Assembly: GCA_900169235.1 (NCBI GenBank)
Contig: FWCC01000147.1
Span: 240,090 to 304,089, forward strand
Source of the DNA: Zarea fungicola
Lineage: Eukaryota; Ascomycota; Sordariomycetes; Hypocreales; Cordycipitaceae
Direction: 5' to 3'
DNA length: 64,000 nucleotides
In this document: one piece after another, positions 1 through 10,965 of the stretch
How positions within the stretch are numbered: the stretch's first letter is position 1
Layout of the letters: each line of letters begins with the position of its first letter
Position numbers and translations under genes: made by a program
The notes under the pieces: model-generated
The model's database searches: none
Told to the model about the DNA's origin: nothing
Seen by the model: only the letters and a program-made list of their open reading frames with translations

Positions 1-1578
1 GGCGCCGGAGCTGCCGGTGCATCCGCCGCGTACCATCTCAGCCAATACGCGCGCGACGAGCACCTCGCCATCAACATCACCGTGTTTGAGAAGACAGATC
101 ATATCGGCGGCCGCACCCTCACGGTCCCCGCGTACGACGATCCAACAACTGACGAGCCACCAGTCGAGCTCGGCGCCTCCATCTTTGTCTCCGCTAACCG
201 CATCATGTATACTGCCGCCTTGAACTTCGGCCTGACGCTCGAAGACCCGATGCCATCCAACAAGGGCGACTTGACGATTATATGGGACGGCGAGAACGTT
301 GTCTTTGAGACCACCGAAGGCGGCAGCTCTTGGTGGTGGGATGCGGCGCGCATGTGGTGGCGGTACGGGATGAGTCCCTATCGCGCCATTAGCCTAGTGC
401 GGACCGTCGTAGACACGTTTTTGAAGCTCTACGAGCCGCCTTTTTTCCCGTTCCGGTCGCTGACGCAGCGTGCGTACGAGTTGGGGCTGGAGCGCGTCAC
501 GGGCGTCACAGGCGAGCAGTTCTTGGCCGATTACAAAATTAACGAGGACTTCTGTCGACACGTCCTGCAGCCGGCAACAAGAGTTAACTACGGTTCAAAT
601 CTCGCCCACATTCACGGGCTGGAAACCATGGTGTCGTTTGCCACGGATGGTGCCGTAGCTGTCCGTGGCGGCAACTGGCTCATCTTTGAAAAAATGCTAG
701 AGGCCAGCGGTGCCAGGCTCTACCGCAACGCTACGGTCGAAGCCATCAACAACGTCAAGGGTGATGGCGCTCGCTCGCTGAAAAAGTATGCAATTTCTGT
801 TTCTGGCAGTGAGGCCATCCGTGCTGCATTCGACGACATCATCATTGCGACACCCTGGCAGTACAGCAACATCTCTGCAGGCAGAGGCGTTATTACCCAC
901 AAGATTGATGAGATCCCGTACAAGGAACTGCACGTCATCTTGTTTACTTCACCGTACAGGCTGCGTACCGATATGTTTGGGTTGCCGCGCGGAGGGACTC
1001 CCCCATCAAACGTGTACACTACGCTGAAGGCTGGCGTGGTGGCAGATCCAGAAGACGTGGTAGGCACAGCCGGCTTCTTTTCCGTTAGCACGCTACGGAC
1101 AGTGGTGAACCCGGCGACGCAAAAGACAGAGTACCTGTACAAGCTCTTTGCGCCGAACGAAGTGAAGCCGGCCGTTCTAGACAGCTTCTTTGACAGTGAC
1201 TGGAAGGAAAAGCACGAGCTCAATGCAGAGCAGCAGTTGCCGGACAGCGCTGAGCCCAAAAAGGTGACGTGGTATCACATGAAAAAGTTCAATCCTTACC
1301 CGGTCGAGCTTCCGCGCGTGACGTTCCAAGATCCGATTGTGGGCAACGGCATCTATTACACGTCAGGTATCGAGAGCTTCATCTCCACCATGGAGACAAG
1401 CGCGCTGATGGGCAAGAACATTGCGCGGTTGGTGGCGGACGATGTGGCAGGCAACAAGGCAAGCGGGGGTCCATACGTAAATCCTTACCAGACGCCGACG
1501 AGTCGGCAGCAGCGAGGGGATTTCTTCGAAAGTATGGAGAACGATTTGGATGATTTGATGATGATAGACGAGCTGTAG
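1..1578 (+). CDS. Prenylcysteine oxidase / lyase family flavoprotein, 5' truncated by window edge
   Basis: The frame is open from base 1 to the stop at 1578 (525 residues visible); the start codon lies outside the window. The fragment opens with a GAGAAG dinucleotide-binding motif followed by the FEK..HIGGRTLTV segment, the Rossmann FAD site of flavin amine-oxidase-like enzymes. The downstream WWRYG..., VNYG and PYPVELPRVTF stretches, and the closing GIYYTSGIESFISTMETSALMGKNIA block, fit the prenylcysteine-lyase domain. Family members oxidise the thioether of farnesyl- or geranylgeranyl-cysteine left by turnover of prenylated proteins, producing free cysteine, an aldehyde and peroxide, usually in the lysosome, vacuole or secretory path. 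A signal peptide would be expected in the missing N-terminus. No intron is seen. Another FAD-dependent amine oxidase is the main alternative. Confidence 0.82.
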   Translation, partial: GAGAAGASAAYHLSQYARDEHLAINITVFEKTDHIGGRTLTVPAYDDPTTDEPPVELGASIFVSANRIMYTAALNFGLTLEDPMPSNKGDLTIIWDGENVVFETTEGGSSWWWDAARMWWRYGMSPYRAISLVRTVVDTFLKLYEPPFFPFRSLTQRAYELGLERVTGVTGEQFLADYKINEDFCRHVLQPATRVNYGSNLAHIHGLETMVSFATDGAVAVRGGNWLIFEKMLEASGARLYRNATVEAINNVKGDGARSLKKYAISVSGSEAIRAAFDDIIIATPWQYSNISAGRGVITHKIDEIPYKELHVILFTSPYRLRTDMFGLPRGGTPPSNVYTTLKAGVVADPEDVVGTAGFFSVSTLRTVVNPATQKTEYLYKLFAPNEVKPAVLDSFFDSDWKEKHELNAEQQLPDSAEPKKVTWYHMKKFNPYPVELPRVTFQDPIVGNGIYYTSGIESFISTMETSALMGKNIARLVADDVAGNKASGGPYVNPYQTPTSRQQRGDFFESMENDLDDLMMIDEL

Positions 1579-2854
1579 GGAAGCATAGCCTTAGGTGACC
1601 TTGCCCTTATAGTCGGTGCAGTACGGTACAATACGGTAAGATTCGGGGAAATTGTGGATGGAGTACTTTGGATTTTTTTTTTAAAAAACATTCCCTGCCA
1701 GGGTTTTCTTTTCTTGTTGATTAAGCGATATATTCCCCCAAGTAACTGGACTTCAGAATGTCTGGTCTACAGTTTGCTAGATTGTCACTCATCCATATTT
1801 ACCTTGTGTTTATGCATATGAGGCTGCGTAGATTTGCAACGAGACTGGTCAGAATTTAAAGGTGGCAAAACCAACAGAATATACAAGTTCTTGCACTTGG
1901 TAGAGTTGTGCAGCTTCCTACTCTACGTATAGTTACGTCACTAGTCTGAAGGCTGCCTTGCGCTAAAAGATAGACTTTTGCCAGGGAAAACAGTAAAGAC
2001 ACGCTAACGCACGAACGCGCTAGTTGGGCAGGCAGGCAGGCAGGCAGGCACAGGCAGCAGAGAGGAAACAGTCCTGATGTACCTAGCGATATGGCTATTG
2101 GGACATTATAGTTTCATAATTGATTTAACAGGGGCGACAATGCACTGAGTCCTGTGGGCGGAAAGATAAATCTGCTTGCGGCGGTCACTATTGCAAGCTG
2201 TTGTTTTGTAGGTTTTTTTTTAGCTACTAGTTAGTGGTAGTTATTAACCTGTTTGGAGTCCCGTTGCTAGGCGAGTGGCAAAAACATTGTTTTCTTTCAG
2301 TGAGGAAACCAGTATAAACAACCTGGCCAACGACCTTCTACGTGACTATTTAATCTTTTCTCATTCGCAAGCCACATATTCCTAAGCCCGTTGGTCATTC
2401 TGTATTCTATACCTAGAAAGGATGCGCATTCATTACATCATCAGACATTTTACATTAAATTACATTTTAAATGCATGATCATGTCATTGTACCACCGCCA
2501 CTTTCCTCGTCTGATACTTATTGGACCCTTGCCCCGCTGTCACAACATATCGTTACCACCACCCGCCCGCTGCCCCTCACAGCAACCAATTTATTTTATT
2601 TCCTCTAAAAATCGCATTCCCACCTTGGAAACCACACCGTGTTTGGCTCCCCAAACATTACCTGCGAGCTTGCTAGGGAGAGACTTGCTTCATGCGATCT
2701 GACTCACCAGACTACTGAGACAAATTCTGCCAAGCATCTCGCTTCTTAAAGCCCAAAACCATCTATCTCCTCCCCCCTCCCCCGCTTCTGCACCAGGCTG
2801 CTGCTTGCCAGGTAAACACAAAACAAAAAGCTTCACCCCACCGAGGCGGGCAAG
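1579..2854. other. Intergenic region between prenylcysteine oxidase and VID27
   Basis: No convincing gene. The first part is the 3' side of the oxidase gene and is AT-rich. A short (GGCA)6 microsatellite lies at 2027-2050. The last 300 bases are pyrimidine-rich with repeated CCCTCCCCC and CACC tracts, as usual for a fungal promoter and leader, and serve VID27. Confidence 0.5.
2027..2050. repeat. (GGCA)6 microsatellite
   Basis: Six perfect GGCA units followed by an imperfect CAGGCAGCAG tail, in non-coding sequence upstream of VID27. Confidence 0.85.
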
Positions 2855-5590
2855 ATGTTTGTTCTACGAAATGGTAAGTTCCTGGTTAACCTGCGAATTG
2901 CTGCTTCTGGTCCTTTTTTTCTTTGTACTTTTTCTGGGAGGCACGCTAGGCTGGCTCACTGGGCCGCATGAAGGATTCACCAGTTGCCTGGTGCATCCCT
3001 CACATGCCAATAAGAGGGGTGTTTGCCCCTGGTCGCCTCGCCCTCGCCTATCTTCTAGATACCCCTCCTTTGTCCCTTCTCTACTGCCACCACGCAACTT
3101 GACTATATACTTCCTCCAGCACCCAAACAAAGTAACTTGCTAACACATCCCCAAGTTGGAAAGCTGATCTTCGGCTCCAGCGCCCAGGAATCCCTCATCG
3201 AACTGCCCCAAGGCCAGCTCTATCTCGTCCGCCCACTCTCCCCCAAGGGTTACTCAGAGCTCATCTTCAAGGACTCTGCTATACGCATTCGCCGCACGAA
3301 CCAAGACTTTCACTACCAGCTCGTCGTCCAGCGTGCATTTGAAGAGGGCGAGGAAGAGCTTCTCGCTGAAGAGGAAGGCGACGACGCTGAGATTGACGCC
3401 CTCGCCAGCGAGCGCGACGAAAAAACCTTTTTGCTCGACGAGGCTCTCCATTTGCGTGTAGAACTCCGCGAAGGTGGCGACAACGTAATTGCCTGGAGGG
3501 ACCTGAGTGGTGACACAGGCGACGTCTACGAGTTTGTCTGTGACAGCAACGCCGTAGCCCCCAACCAGATTCAACGCTTCCTGCGCGCCGCCCAGGAGTG
3601 CCAGTACGAGCGCAAGTACCGCAAGCCCAATACCACAGCTTCGGAAGAGGACCTGCAACAGTTCGAGTTTCACGAGGAGCTACCTATTCCGCCTGCCAGC
3701 CCGCTCAGCAGCCCCTCGCTTACCCGCTCGATCGAGTCCGTCGAGTTCATGGCACCCAGATCCGCCGCGGCGCCGCCAGCTACGCCAAGCAAGGCCGCCG
3801 TGAAGCGAGACACTGCGCCCACAACGCCTGAGGATAACAAGAAGAAACAGCCCGAAGGCCCTCTCTACGACGCCGAGAACCCACCCAAACCCCGCGAGAT
3901 TTATACCAGTCTCGCCGCCGAGCTGCACGTTTACGACCCACAGGCTGGCCATTTCGCCTCAGTCGACGACGCGGTCGTTGCTACTGTCTCCGAGGTTGGC
4001 CAGTGGGAGTACTGGTTGCAGATTGAGGGCCAAAAGCCTTGGCTGGGAACACCGGTTGTCTCCGACTTCAGTCCCGTTTTTGACTTTCAGTTCCTGTCCT
4101 TTGTCTTTAACCACTTCAGCCCAGATGGCACCGCTCGCTCCTGGCTGCTCCGCTTTAAAGACCAGCCAACACTGGAAAAATTCCAGGAAGCTATCATGCA
4201 GGCTATTTGGGAGAAGCTCAACCTAACAAAGTGGGCAAAGATCCAAGAAAAGGATCGCGAATACGTTCTCGACTCCATGGGCGATCTTACCATGGATGAT
4301 GCCCCGGCTGAAGAGGAGGAAGAAGAGGAGGAAGAGGACGAGGTTGACGAAGACGGCATCCGCAGCGACGCATATGATAGCGAGGAAGAGGAGCAAGAAG
4401 ATCAGGAGAAGGACGACCGGGAAATGAACTCACAACTTGCCGTTGGTTACAAGCACGACCGCTCGTTTGTTGTTCGCGGCTCCAAGATCGGCGTCTTTTC
4501 TCATACAAACGACAACCGCCTGAAGTTCTCCACTAATATTTCCAAGGTTATGACGCCCGGCGGCAAGCTGATGAACCCCAAAAAGGTAATGCTGCACGGT
4601 GAAGATCGCGATCTCATCATCCAGAACAATGTCGACCCCAACAAGCTCTACCGCATGGACATCGAGTACGGCAAAGTGGTTGATGAGTGGAACGTCCACG
4701 ACGACATTCCTGTTGTCAATTTTGCGCCTGAAAATAAGTTTGCCCAGATGACATCGGAGCAGACATTCCTTGGCGTGTCTAATAATGCACTCTTCCGCGT
4801 CGATCCCCGTCTAGCCGGCCACAAGCTCGTCGACTCGGACATGAAGCAGTATGCTTCCAAAAACGATTTCTCGGCCCTTGCCACCACAGAGAAGGGCTAC
4901 ATTGCCGTAGCGAGCAACAAGGGTGACATTCGTCTCTTTGACCGACTGGGAATTCGCGCCAAGACGCAGCTCCCGGCGCTTGGTGACCCCATTACCGGCA
5001 TGGATGTCTCTGCCGATGGCCGCTGGATCCTCGGTACCACGCAAAACTACATCCTCCTCGTTGATGCTATGCAGACAGATGGCAAGAACGAGGGCAAGCT
5101 TGGCTTCGAAAAGGGCTTCTCGGCCGACTCAAAGCCTCGCCCACGCCGTTTGGCTCTAACGCCCGAGCATGTTGCGCAATTCTACCACGAAACAGGGAAG
5201 CCTATTAGCTTCACGCCAGCCAAGTTTAACACGGGTGAGGGTACTGAGGAGACGAGCATCATCACCGCCACGGGTCCGTACATTATTGAGTGGAACCTGA
5301 AGCGCCTGTTGCGTGGCACCAAAGCGCCATACAAGATTAAGCGCTACGAAGACGAGGTCAAGGCCGACGACTTCAAGTTTGGCTCGGACAAGAATGTCAT
5401 TGTTGCCCTGCCGAATGAAGTCAACATGGTGGCCAAGCAGAGCTTCCGCAAGCCAACCCGCGAGAGCATCATTGGTAATGTCCGTGTGAGCTCCGGTGGT
5501 TACAGAAGTTCGTCGGGCAATAAGATTGGGACTCCGTTGAGTGGTCGTTATAAGCTGGGGCGTGACGATATTGTGAATTCGCCATACTAA
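2855..5590 (+). CDS. VID27: VID27-family protein (vacuolar import and degradation, WD40-like)
   Basis: Two exons, 2855-2873 and 3156-5590, giving 817 residues. The first exon codes only for MFVLRN plus one base. The intron (2874-3155) starts GTAAGT, has a TTGCTAACAC branch site and ends CCCCAAG; splicing restores MFVLRNVGKLIFGS, which I recognise as the Vid27 N-terminus. The N-terminal part is PH-like, a Ser/Pro/Thr-rich linker follows, then an acidic tract (bases 4312-4420). The second half is a divergent beta-propeller containing HDRSFVVRGSKIGVF, the DRDLIIQNN..LYRMDIEYGKVV block and SADGRWIL. Yeast Vid27 is a cytoplasmic protein named for vacuolar import and degradation of gluconeogenic enzymes; its molecular role is poorly defined. 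An ATG further upstream cannot be excluded, but the short exon 1 fits the family best. Confidence 0.9.
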
Positions 5591-6090
5591 CTTTGCGATT
5601 TCTGTAACCTTTTCTTTGTGCTTTTTTTTTTAATAACCTACAGCTTTTTTCATGAAGCTTTTCTTATTTCTGAACGGAACTTTGTTTTTAAACATATTAC
5701 TTGGAGTTGGGAGGGGGATTAAGACGAGTGATGATCGTATGACGAATGGGATGCGAAGATGGACAACAAGGTCGAGGCAATTTAATCCAAATACCACGGT
5801 TTTCTTTTCTTGCCCAAAAAAATTGCTCTTGTCCTTGGTGAATCTTTTCTTCTGATGTGCTTCGATGATTTCGTGCTTAAAGTAGATAGTACTAATTTTC
5901 GCTTATGTTTTACAGTTAATTCACCGAATAGTGGTAGAATAGCAAGTTGATACATGTAGTTCAAATTAACATAACTATATTTCGCGTGTTAAAATGTGTA
6001 AAAGCATCGAGTCGTTATTTCGTTAAAAAATCTATAGCCGCTGTCATATGCAAAATGTAAATGCCACTATGCATGATCCGGGGTTGAATC
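5591..6090. other. Convergent intergenic region, VID27 / HET gene
   Basis: AT-rich shared 3' region with T and A runs near 5628 and 5816. No gene is visible; it probably holds both polyadenylation regions. Confidence 0.5.
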
Positions 6091-8592
6091 TTAAACCAGC
6101 ACAAACTCCCGTTCATTTCTACTCAACAAGGCCTCGCCATGCATCACACCATCACAGTACGCCTCGCCTACCAATGTCCATGTTTCCGTCGCACTTGCCG
6201 CGCTCTTCTCCGTCGCAGTTGTTGTTGTTGCTGCTGCTGCTTTCTCGCTTCCGAGTACTGCGTCTTCTTCCACTCTCCTCAGCACAAGCGGCGTCGTGAC
6301 ACCCTTGATAACGACAACAGCATCCCCTTCCTTCATATGTCCCGGTCCCATGCCCACAAACCCACCACCGTCATCTTTTCCTTGTCTATGGTCCGTCCTA
6401 AACACTTTTCTGCCTACATTGCGTATCAGATTATCCGAAAACACAGGACTGTCCTTTGACAAGACGACGTCTGGATCAAGTCCTATCCCGCGCAAAACAT
6501 CTGGCGCCACCTCGAGCTGTATTTTTCTGTTTCTCTGCCTCCAATAAACCCACCAGCCTGCCAAGCTCACCCGTGCCGAAGATATCGTCATGGCGACGCA
6601 GTCATCGATGAGATCAACAAGCGCGAATAGCAACGTACGCGCTAGGTGTATGGGTCCCCGCGCGAGCTGGTGTAGAATGGTGGTGGAGCGATAGTAGTCG
6701 ATATACCAGGGTGTGATGCCAATGGTGCTGTAAATGTTGTGTAGGGAATAGGAGCGGATCGCGGCTTGGGATTTTAGGGACATGCCGCCGATCTTGGAGA
6801 TGTTGCCCTGGATGTTTGCAAGGTGGGCGAGGCCTACCGTGCGGGAGGGGTACTTGGAGACGAAGTGCTCAACGCTGAGACCGCCGTCGTAGACGCGGAG
6901 GCGGGTGCTGGCGAGGGGGTCTTCTGTTTCTGGTGATGCTCCTGACGCAGCGTCTAAGTGTGTTGTTATGGCTGTTGGAGAGGTAGAGGAAGCTGCAGCC
7001 CGTACAAATTCGTCCACCTCGTCGAACATTACTCTAGCATCCCCGTATTCGATTTGCGCCATGACAAGTGGCCGAGGTTGCGTCGTATACGTCGCCTTGC
7101 CAACCGCTACGATACGACTGACCAGAACACCTCTAAGAGTCAGACGTCCCCCGCCCAGCGTTGCGATTGCACCAGCAGGCTCCGATTTCACCGCGCCGGC
7201 ATGCTCTGCTCCGCCCGCGGCAAAATTCGGATTCTGCAGCGTCGCCCATCCTACGGGCAGCACAAGGTTCATCGCCCAGTCCGGTACCCATGTCGGCAAG
7301 CCCACTGTCACCTTTGGGGTCTGGTTGAACAGTAGTATATCCATATGCCCTTGCTCAAGCAGCAGCGCCGCTACCTCTGTAAATGCCTTGACCTGCGCTG
7401 CTACTTGATTATCCTTATCATAATAGATCCCTAACCTGGTGCTGACAGGCTCCTTGTCCGCATCAATAAGTCCCAGTAAGCCATAGACGCGATCTTGCGC
7501 GAGTGTCGCGCCAATCTTCCACCCACTCTCGTTGATGATACTGTATTTTATCAGGAGTTCTTGGAAACTGTTTCTCTGTCGGCGCTGGTGGATCGCTTTA
7601 CGCTCCTGATTAACGCGGATAAACCCTTCGGTGAGGCTGAATACGGAGTTGCGCAGCAGCAGCTCTTCGCGGCTGTGCACGGCACCGTTGAGAGTACTGA
7701 TCCAGTGGCTATTTTGCACATTGTAGAAAAACACGGCAACACGAAAACACTCCAAGCAGAGGACTTCGGCGCCACAGACGAAAACCACCGCAGGTGCGAG
7801 ACAAGCCTCCTGAATAGTCCAGAGGCGGGAGAACCAGTTGCGTCTGAGCACCTCTACATACATGGCAATGGGATAGCTGCGAGAGTACCGCGCAATAAGA
7901 TCAAGGAGGTCTTCCCGGTCCTGGATCTCGTCCTCATCGGTGAGGGTGATGGAAGGGTCCATGCAAGCATCATAGACGGTCATGGCGCTGGACGCGCGGG
8001 GCCCCAGAATGCCGGAGAGTATGCCTTCGGCGGCGAGGCGGCGCGCGTAGCGGAACCACATGTCTGTGCCTTTGGTGGAAGGGCCGAGCCAGATAATGGT
8101 GCGACGGCAGTGGGCGTAGATGTCCTGCATGAGGGGCACCTGCTGCGACTTTTCTTCGTCGTTTTCCTGGTCTATGCAAATTTGATCTACAAATAGGGGG
8201 AGATCAAAGCTTCCCTTCTCGCCATTCTCAGCGTTGGCCGCTAGAAAGGCGAGCAGGGCCACTTCTAACGACCGATAGATGTACATGTATCGGCGCTCAT
8301 TGCTGCCAGCCGTCTCGATAATGATGCGTCGGTTGGGCCGTTTCGTATTGTCCAGTACATCCCAAGAATAAGAGAGGGCATCGTAATCAACCACATCGCC
8401 AGATGGTGTCGCGCTGCTTCCGCCTACTTCGCATGTGAGCAGGGCGATGCGCAGTGTGGGCTCGCGGCCTGGCAGCAAAACAGGCTCAGCTGAGAGGAGT
8501 CTGACGAGGCGGAAGGTGCGGGAGCCTTGCGGAATAGGTGTGTATTGATACTTTTTCAGGCGTGCGCCAAAAATGGCTTCAAAGGGTGTCAT
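6091..8592 (-). CDS. HET-domain (heterokaryon incompatibility) protein
   Basis: Single uninterrupted frame of 833 residues. The N-terminal third has the HET (PF06985) signature blocks in order: YDALSYSW at residues 70-77, LFVDQICIDQ ending near 142, then a Q..M..IY spacing and TIIWLG near 165-170. A second conserved block, RLWTIQEACLAP, follows further on. The C-terminus (YCDGVMHGEAL) is the ending common in large HET proteins. HET proteins act in non-self recognition between hyphae and trigger programmed cell death on recognition of incompatible partners; the HET domain is thought to be TIR-like. There is no NACHT or WD40 partner domain, so this is the stand-alone architecture. Such genes usually form large, fast-evolving families, so a specific partner cannot be assigned. 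Upstream bases 8588-8630 carry three short TCATGACTATAA-like repeats. Confidence 0.92.
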   Translation of the reverse strand: MTPFEAIFGARLKKYQYTPIPQGSRTFRLVRLLSAEPVLLPGREPTLRIALLTCEVGGSSATPSGDVVDYDALSYSWDVLDNTKRPNRRIIIETAGSNERRYMYIYRSLEVALLAFLAANAENGEKGSFDLPLFVDQICIDQENDEEKSQQVPLMQDIYAHCRRTIIWLGPSTKGTDMWFRYARRLAAEGILSGILGPRASSAMTVYDACMDPSITLTDEDEIQDREDLLDLIARYSRSYPIAMYVEVLRRNWFSRLWTIQEACLAPAVVFVCGAEVLCLECFRVAVFFYNVQNSHWISTLNGAVHSREELLLRNSVFSLTEGFIRVNQERKAIHQRRQRNSFQELLIKYSIINESGWKIGATLAQDRVYGLLGLIDADKEPVSTRLGIYYDKDNQVAAQVKAFTEVAALLLEQGHMDILLFNQTPKVTVGLPTWVPDWAMNLVLPVGWATLQNPNFAAGGAEHAGAVKSEPAGAIATLGGGRLTLRGVLVSRIVAVGKATYTTQPRPLVMAQIEYGDARVMFDEVDEFVRAAASSTSPTAITTHLDAASGASPETEDPLASTRLRVYDGGLSVEHFVSKYPSRTVGLAHLANIQGNISKIGGMSLKSQAAIRSYSLHNIYSTIGITPWYIDYYRSTTILHQLARGPIHLARTLLFALVDLIDDCVAMTISSARVSLAGWWVYWRQRNRKIQLEVAPDVLRGIGLDPDVVLSKDSPVFSDNLIRNVGRKVFRTDHRQGKDDGGGFVGMGPGHMKEGDAVVVIKGVTTPLVLRRVEEDAVLGSEKAAAATTTTATEKSAASATETWTLVGEAYCDGVMHGEALLSRNEREFVLV

Positions 8593-9054
8593 GACTATAA
8601 CCCGTCATGACTATAAACTGTCATGAAAAAGAAATTAAAACGAAGGATAAATATGACGCATGTTGAACAGCATGGTATAATTGTTGACGCTGACCATTTC
8701 AGCCGCAATCAATAGTGTCGAGGAGGCGCTGAGGCAATGCGGAGCTTGTCGGTGAGTTGAAGATAAACTGACAGGGGTTTTTACAGACGTGAAGACACCG
8801 ACTACGAACAACTCTAAATTTAACATTCCATGCCAACTGAATTAAGATTTTTATCCATGTATTGAAATAAGCCACGTATCTCGCTAGAAATTCGACAACG
8901 CCGAGACTCCTGCTAAAGCAAATAGAGAAAGCACCTCAACCACACAAGCCTCTCCTTCCAGCCATGAATGATGTGATGATTGTTTTTTTCATGATATTAT
9001 CATGTCAGATTCATAAAACTGCCGTACGATTCATATTTCCGCATGAATTCCTTT
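8593..9054. other. Intergenic region upstream of the HET gene, downstream of TPS1
   Basis: AT-rich, with no gene seen. It contains the HET promoter and the TPS1 3' region. Near-identical TCATGACTATAA elements sit just upstream of the HET start. Confidence 0.4.
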
Positions 9055-10645
9055 TCAATTCGCCGCTGCCTCATCAGTCAAGGCCTTTTGTCCCGAGCTT
9101 ACAACAGCACCGGATACGTTGCGGATTGTCTTGGCTTGCGCCTCTTCGTTGCTGAGGCGAGTCATCTCAGCAACAAAGGTGGCGCCCCACCAAGCACTGG
9201 TGTACTTGAAGACGTAGCGCTCCAGCTTGCTGTAGTTGGCCGCCCGTTGCTCGGGGCTCATGGTAACGGCATCGTGGATGGCGTTGGCCAGCTCCTCGGT
9301 GTTCCAGGGGTTTACAATCAAGCTGCCATTGAGCGACTGCGCAGCACCGGTAAACTCACTGAGAATCATGACGCCATGCTTCTCGCGCTGCGTGGCAATG
9401 TACTCGTATGAAACGAGGTTCATGCCGTCGCGGGTGGAGGACACGAGACACACGTCCGACACGGCATACAGTGCTGTCAGCTCGTCAAATGATACCGATT
9501 GGTGCAGGAAGTGGATGGGCATGAATTCAATGGTGCCAAACTTTCCGTTGATACGGCCGACGAGCTCGTTGACGACGGCGCGTAGGTTTTGGTACTCCTC
9601 GACATCCTGGCGCGATGGGACAGCGACTTGGACCAGGACAATCTTGCCAATCCACTCGGGATGCTCAGTCAAAAAGACTTCGAGAGCATGGAGCTTTTGC
9701 GGGACTCCCTTGATGTAATCGAGGCGGTCGACACCAACAATGAGCTTGACGCCTTCAAACTTGCGCTTCAGTGTTGCAATGCGTTCCTGCACCTTGGGTC
9801 GCTTAAGGCCCTCCACAAAGTTGTCGGGGTCGATACCGATGGGGAAGGCACCGACCGTTACAAAACGGCCGTTCCAGTCGACGCCGTTGGGGGTCGTTGG
9901 CGTACCAAGGATTCGCGAGCAACTGCTGAGGAAGTGGCGCGCATAGTCGTATGTGTGAAAGCCAATGAGGTCGCAATCGAGAAGACCAGTGAGGAGGTGC
10001 TCACGGACGGGAAGAATGCGGTAAATTTCACTGCTGGGGAACGGCGTGTGCAGGAAGAAGCCGATTTTGACGTTCTTCTTGGAGTTGCCGATTTCTTCGC
10101 GTAGCATCTGCGGCAGCAGCATCAGGTGGTAGTCATGGACCCAGATCAGATCGCCGTCTTGGACATCCTTGATGACGGTTTGTGCAAAGAGACGGTTGAC
10201 TTCTTGGTAGGCAACCCAAGCGGATTCGTCGAATGTGATTTCACCGGGGTGGTAGTGGAAAAGCGGCCAAAGGATGGAATCTATTATTTTCAGCTCATGG
10301 CACTAGGGCTTTCATGTGGAGGAGTAACATACTGGCAAATCCGTTATAGTGACGGTCGGCGAGCTCATCGTCAATAAAGACTGGATGCGCGCCGTACTCT
10401 TCTTTGAGGCGCACCTTCATGCTATCCACCTCATTATCGGGGACCTCGAGGCCAGGCCATCCGTACCACTGGAAACTGGTGGTCTTGCTGAGACCACTCA
10501 GACCAGTAACAAGGCCTCCAGAGGACATGGAAAAGGTGTAGCTCCCATCCTCAGAGCGTTTAATGGTGATGGGTAGACGGTTGGAGAGCAGCAAGAGTCG
10601 GCCAGGAGCGCCGGCTTGCTGCTGTGGTTCGGCCGGAGTTGACAT
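9055..10645 (-). CDS. TPS1: Alpha,alpha-trehalose-phosphate synthase (UDP-forming)
   Basis: Two exons on the minus strand, 10645-10333 and 10280-9055, giving 512 residues. The 52-base intron starts GTATGT and ends AATAG; joining gives YNGFANSILWPL, the expected TPS1 sequence. GT20 hallmarks include LLLLSNRLPI near the N-terminus, SGGLVTGL, WVHDYHLMLLPQMLR, FFLHTPFPSSEIYR, GVDRLDYIKG, and DVCLVSSTRDGMNLVSYEY. The enzyme transfers glucose from UDP-glucose to glucose-6-phosphate, giving trehalose-6-phosphate in the cytosol, the first step of trehalose synthesis for stress tolerance and glycolytic control. There is no C-terminal phosphatase domain, so this is the catalytic TPS1 subunit, not TPS2/TSL1. 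The ATG at 10645 gives MSTPAEP; an in-frame upstream extension is less likely. STRE-type AGGGG elements lie in the promoter. Confidence 0.97.
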
Positions 10646-10965
10646 GGCAGTGGTTCGTTGTGGCTCGGTGTGAGCTGGAAAAGTCGTATGTCGCAAGTCT
10701 GAGGGATGTTGTCGCGGGGTTACGCTTTGGCAACGTTGGAGCAGCTGTAGCTCCAGCAATCGGTTGGTGGGCTGGTTTTACTGATGTGGGGTGAGCTTTT
10801 TGGTTGATGATGGTGGCGTACAGTGAGTGAGTGGTTTGACACTGCGAGCCAATGCGAAGAGCGAGCGTCTTAACAGTATGGTAGAGATGTGAGGTACGGA
10901 CTGCAGTGATGGAAAGAGCAACTGTTGAGATAATTTTCGGAGTCTTGAGGTAATTTATTTACTTT

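Noticed and set aside
3254..3673. 139-residue minus-strand frame opposite VID27
   Set aside because: Antisense shadow of well-conserved VID27 coding sequence.
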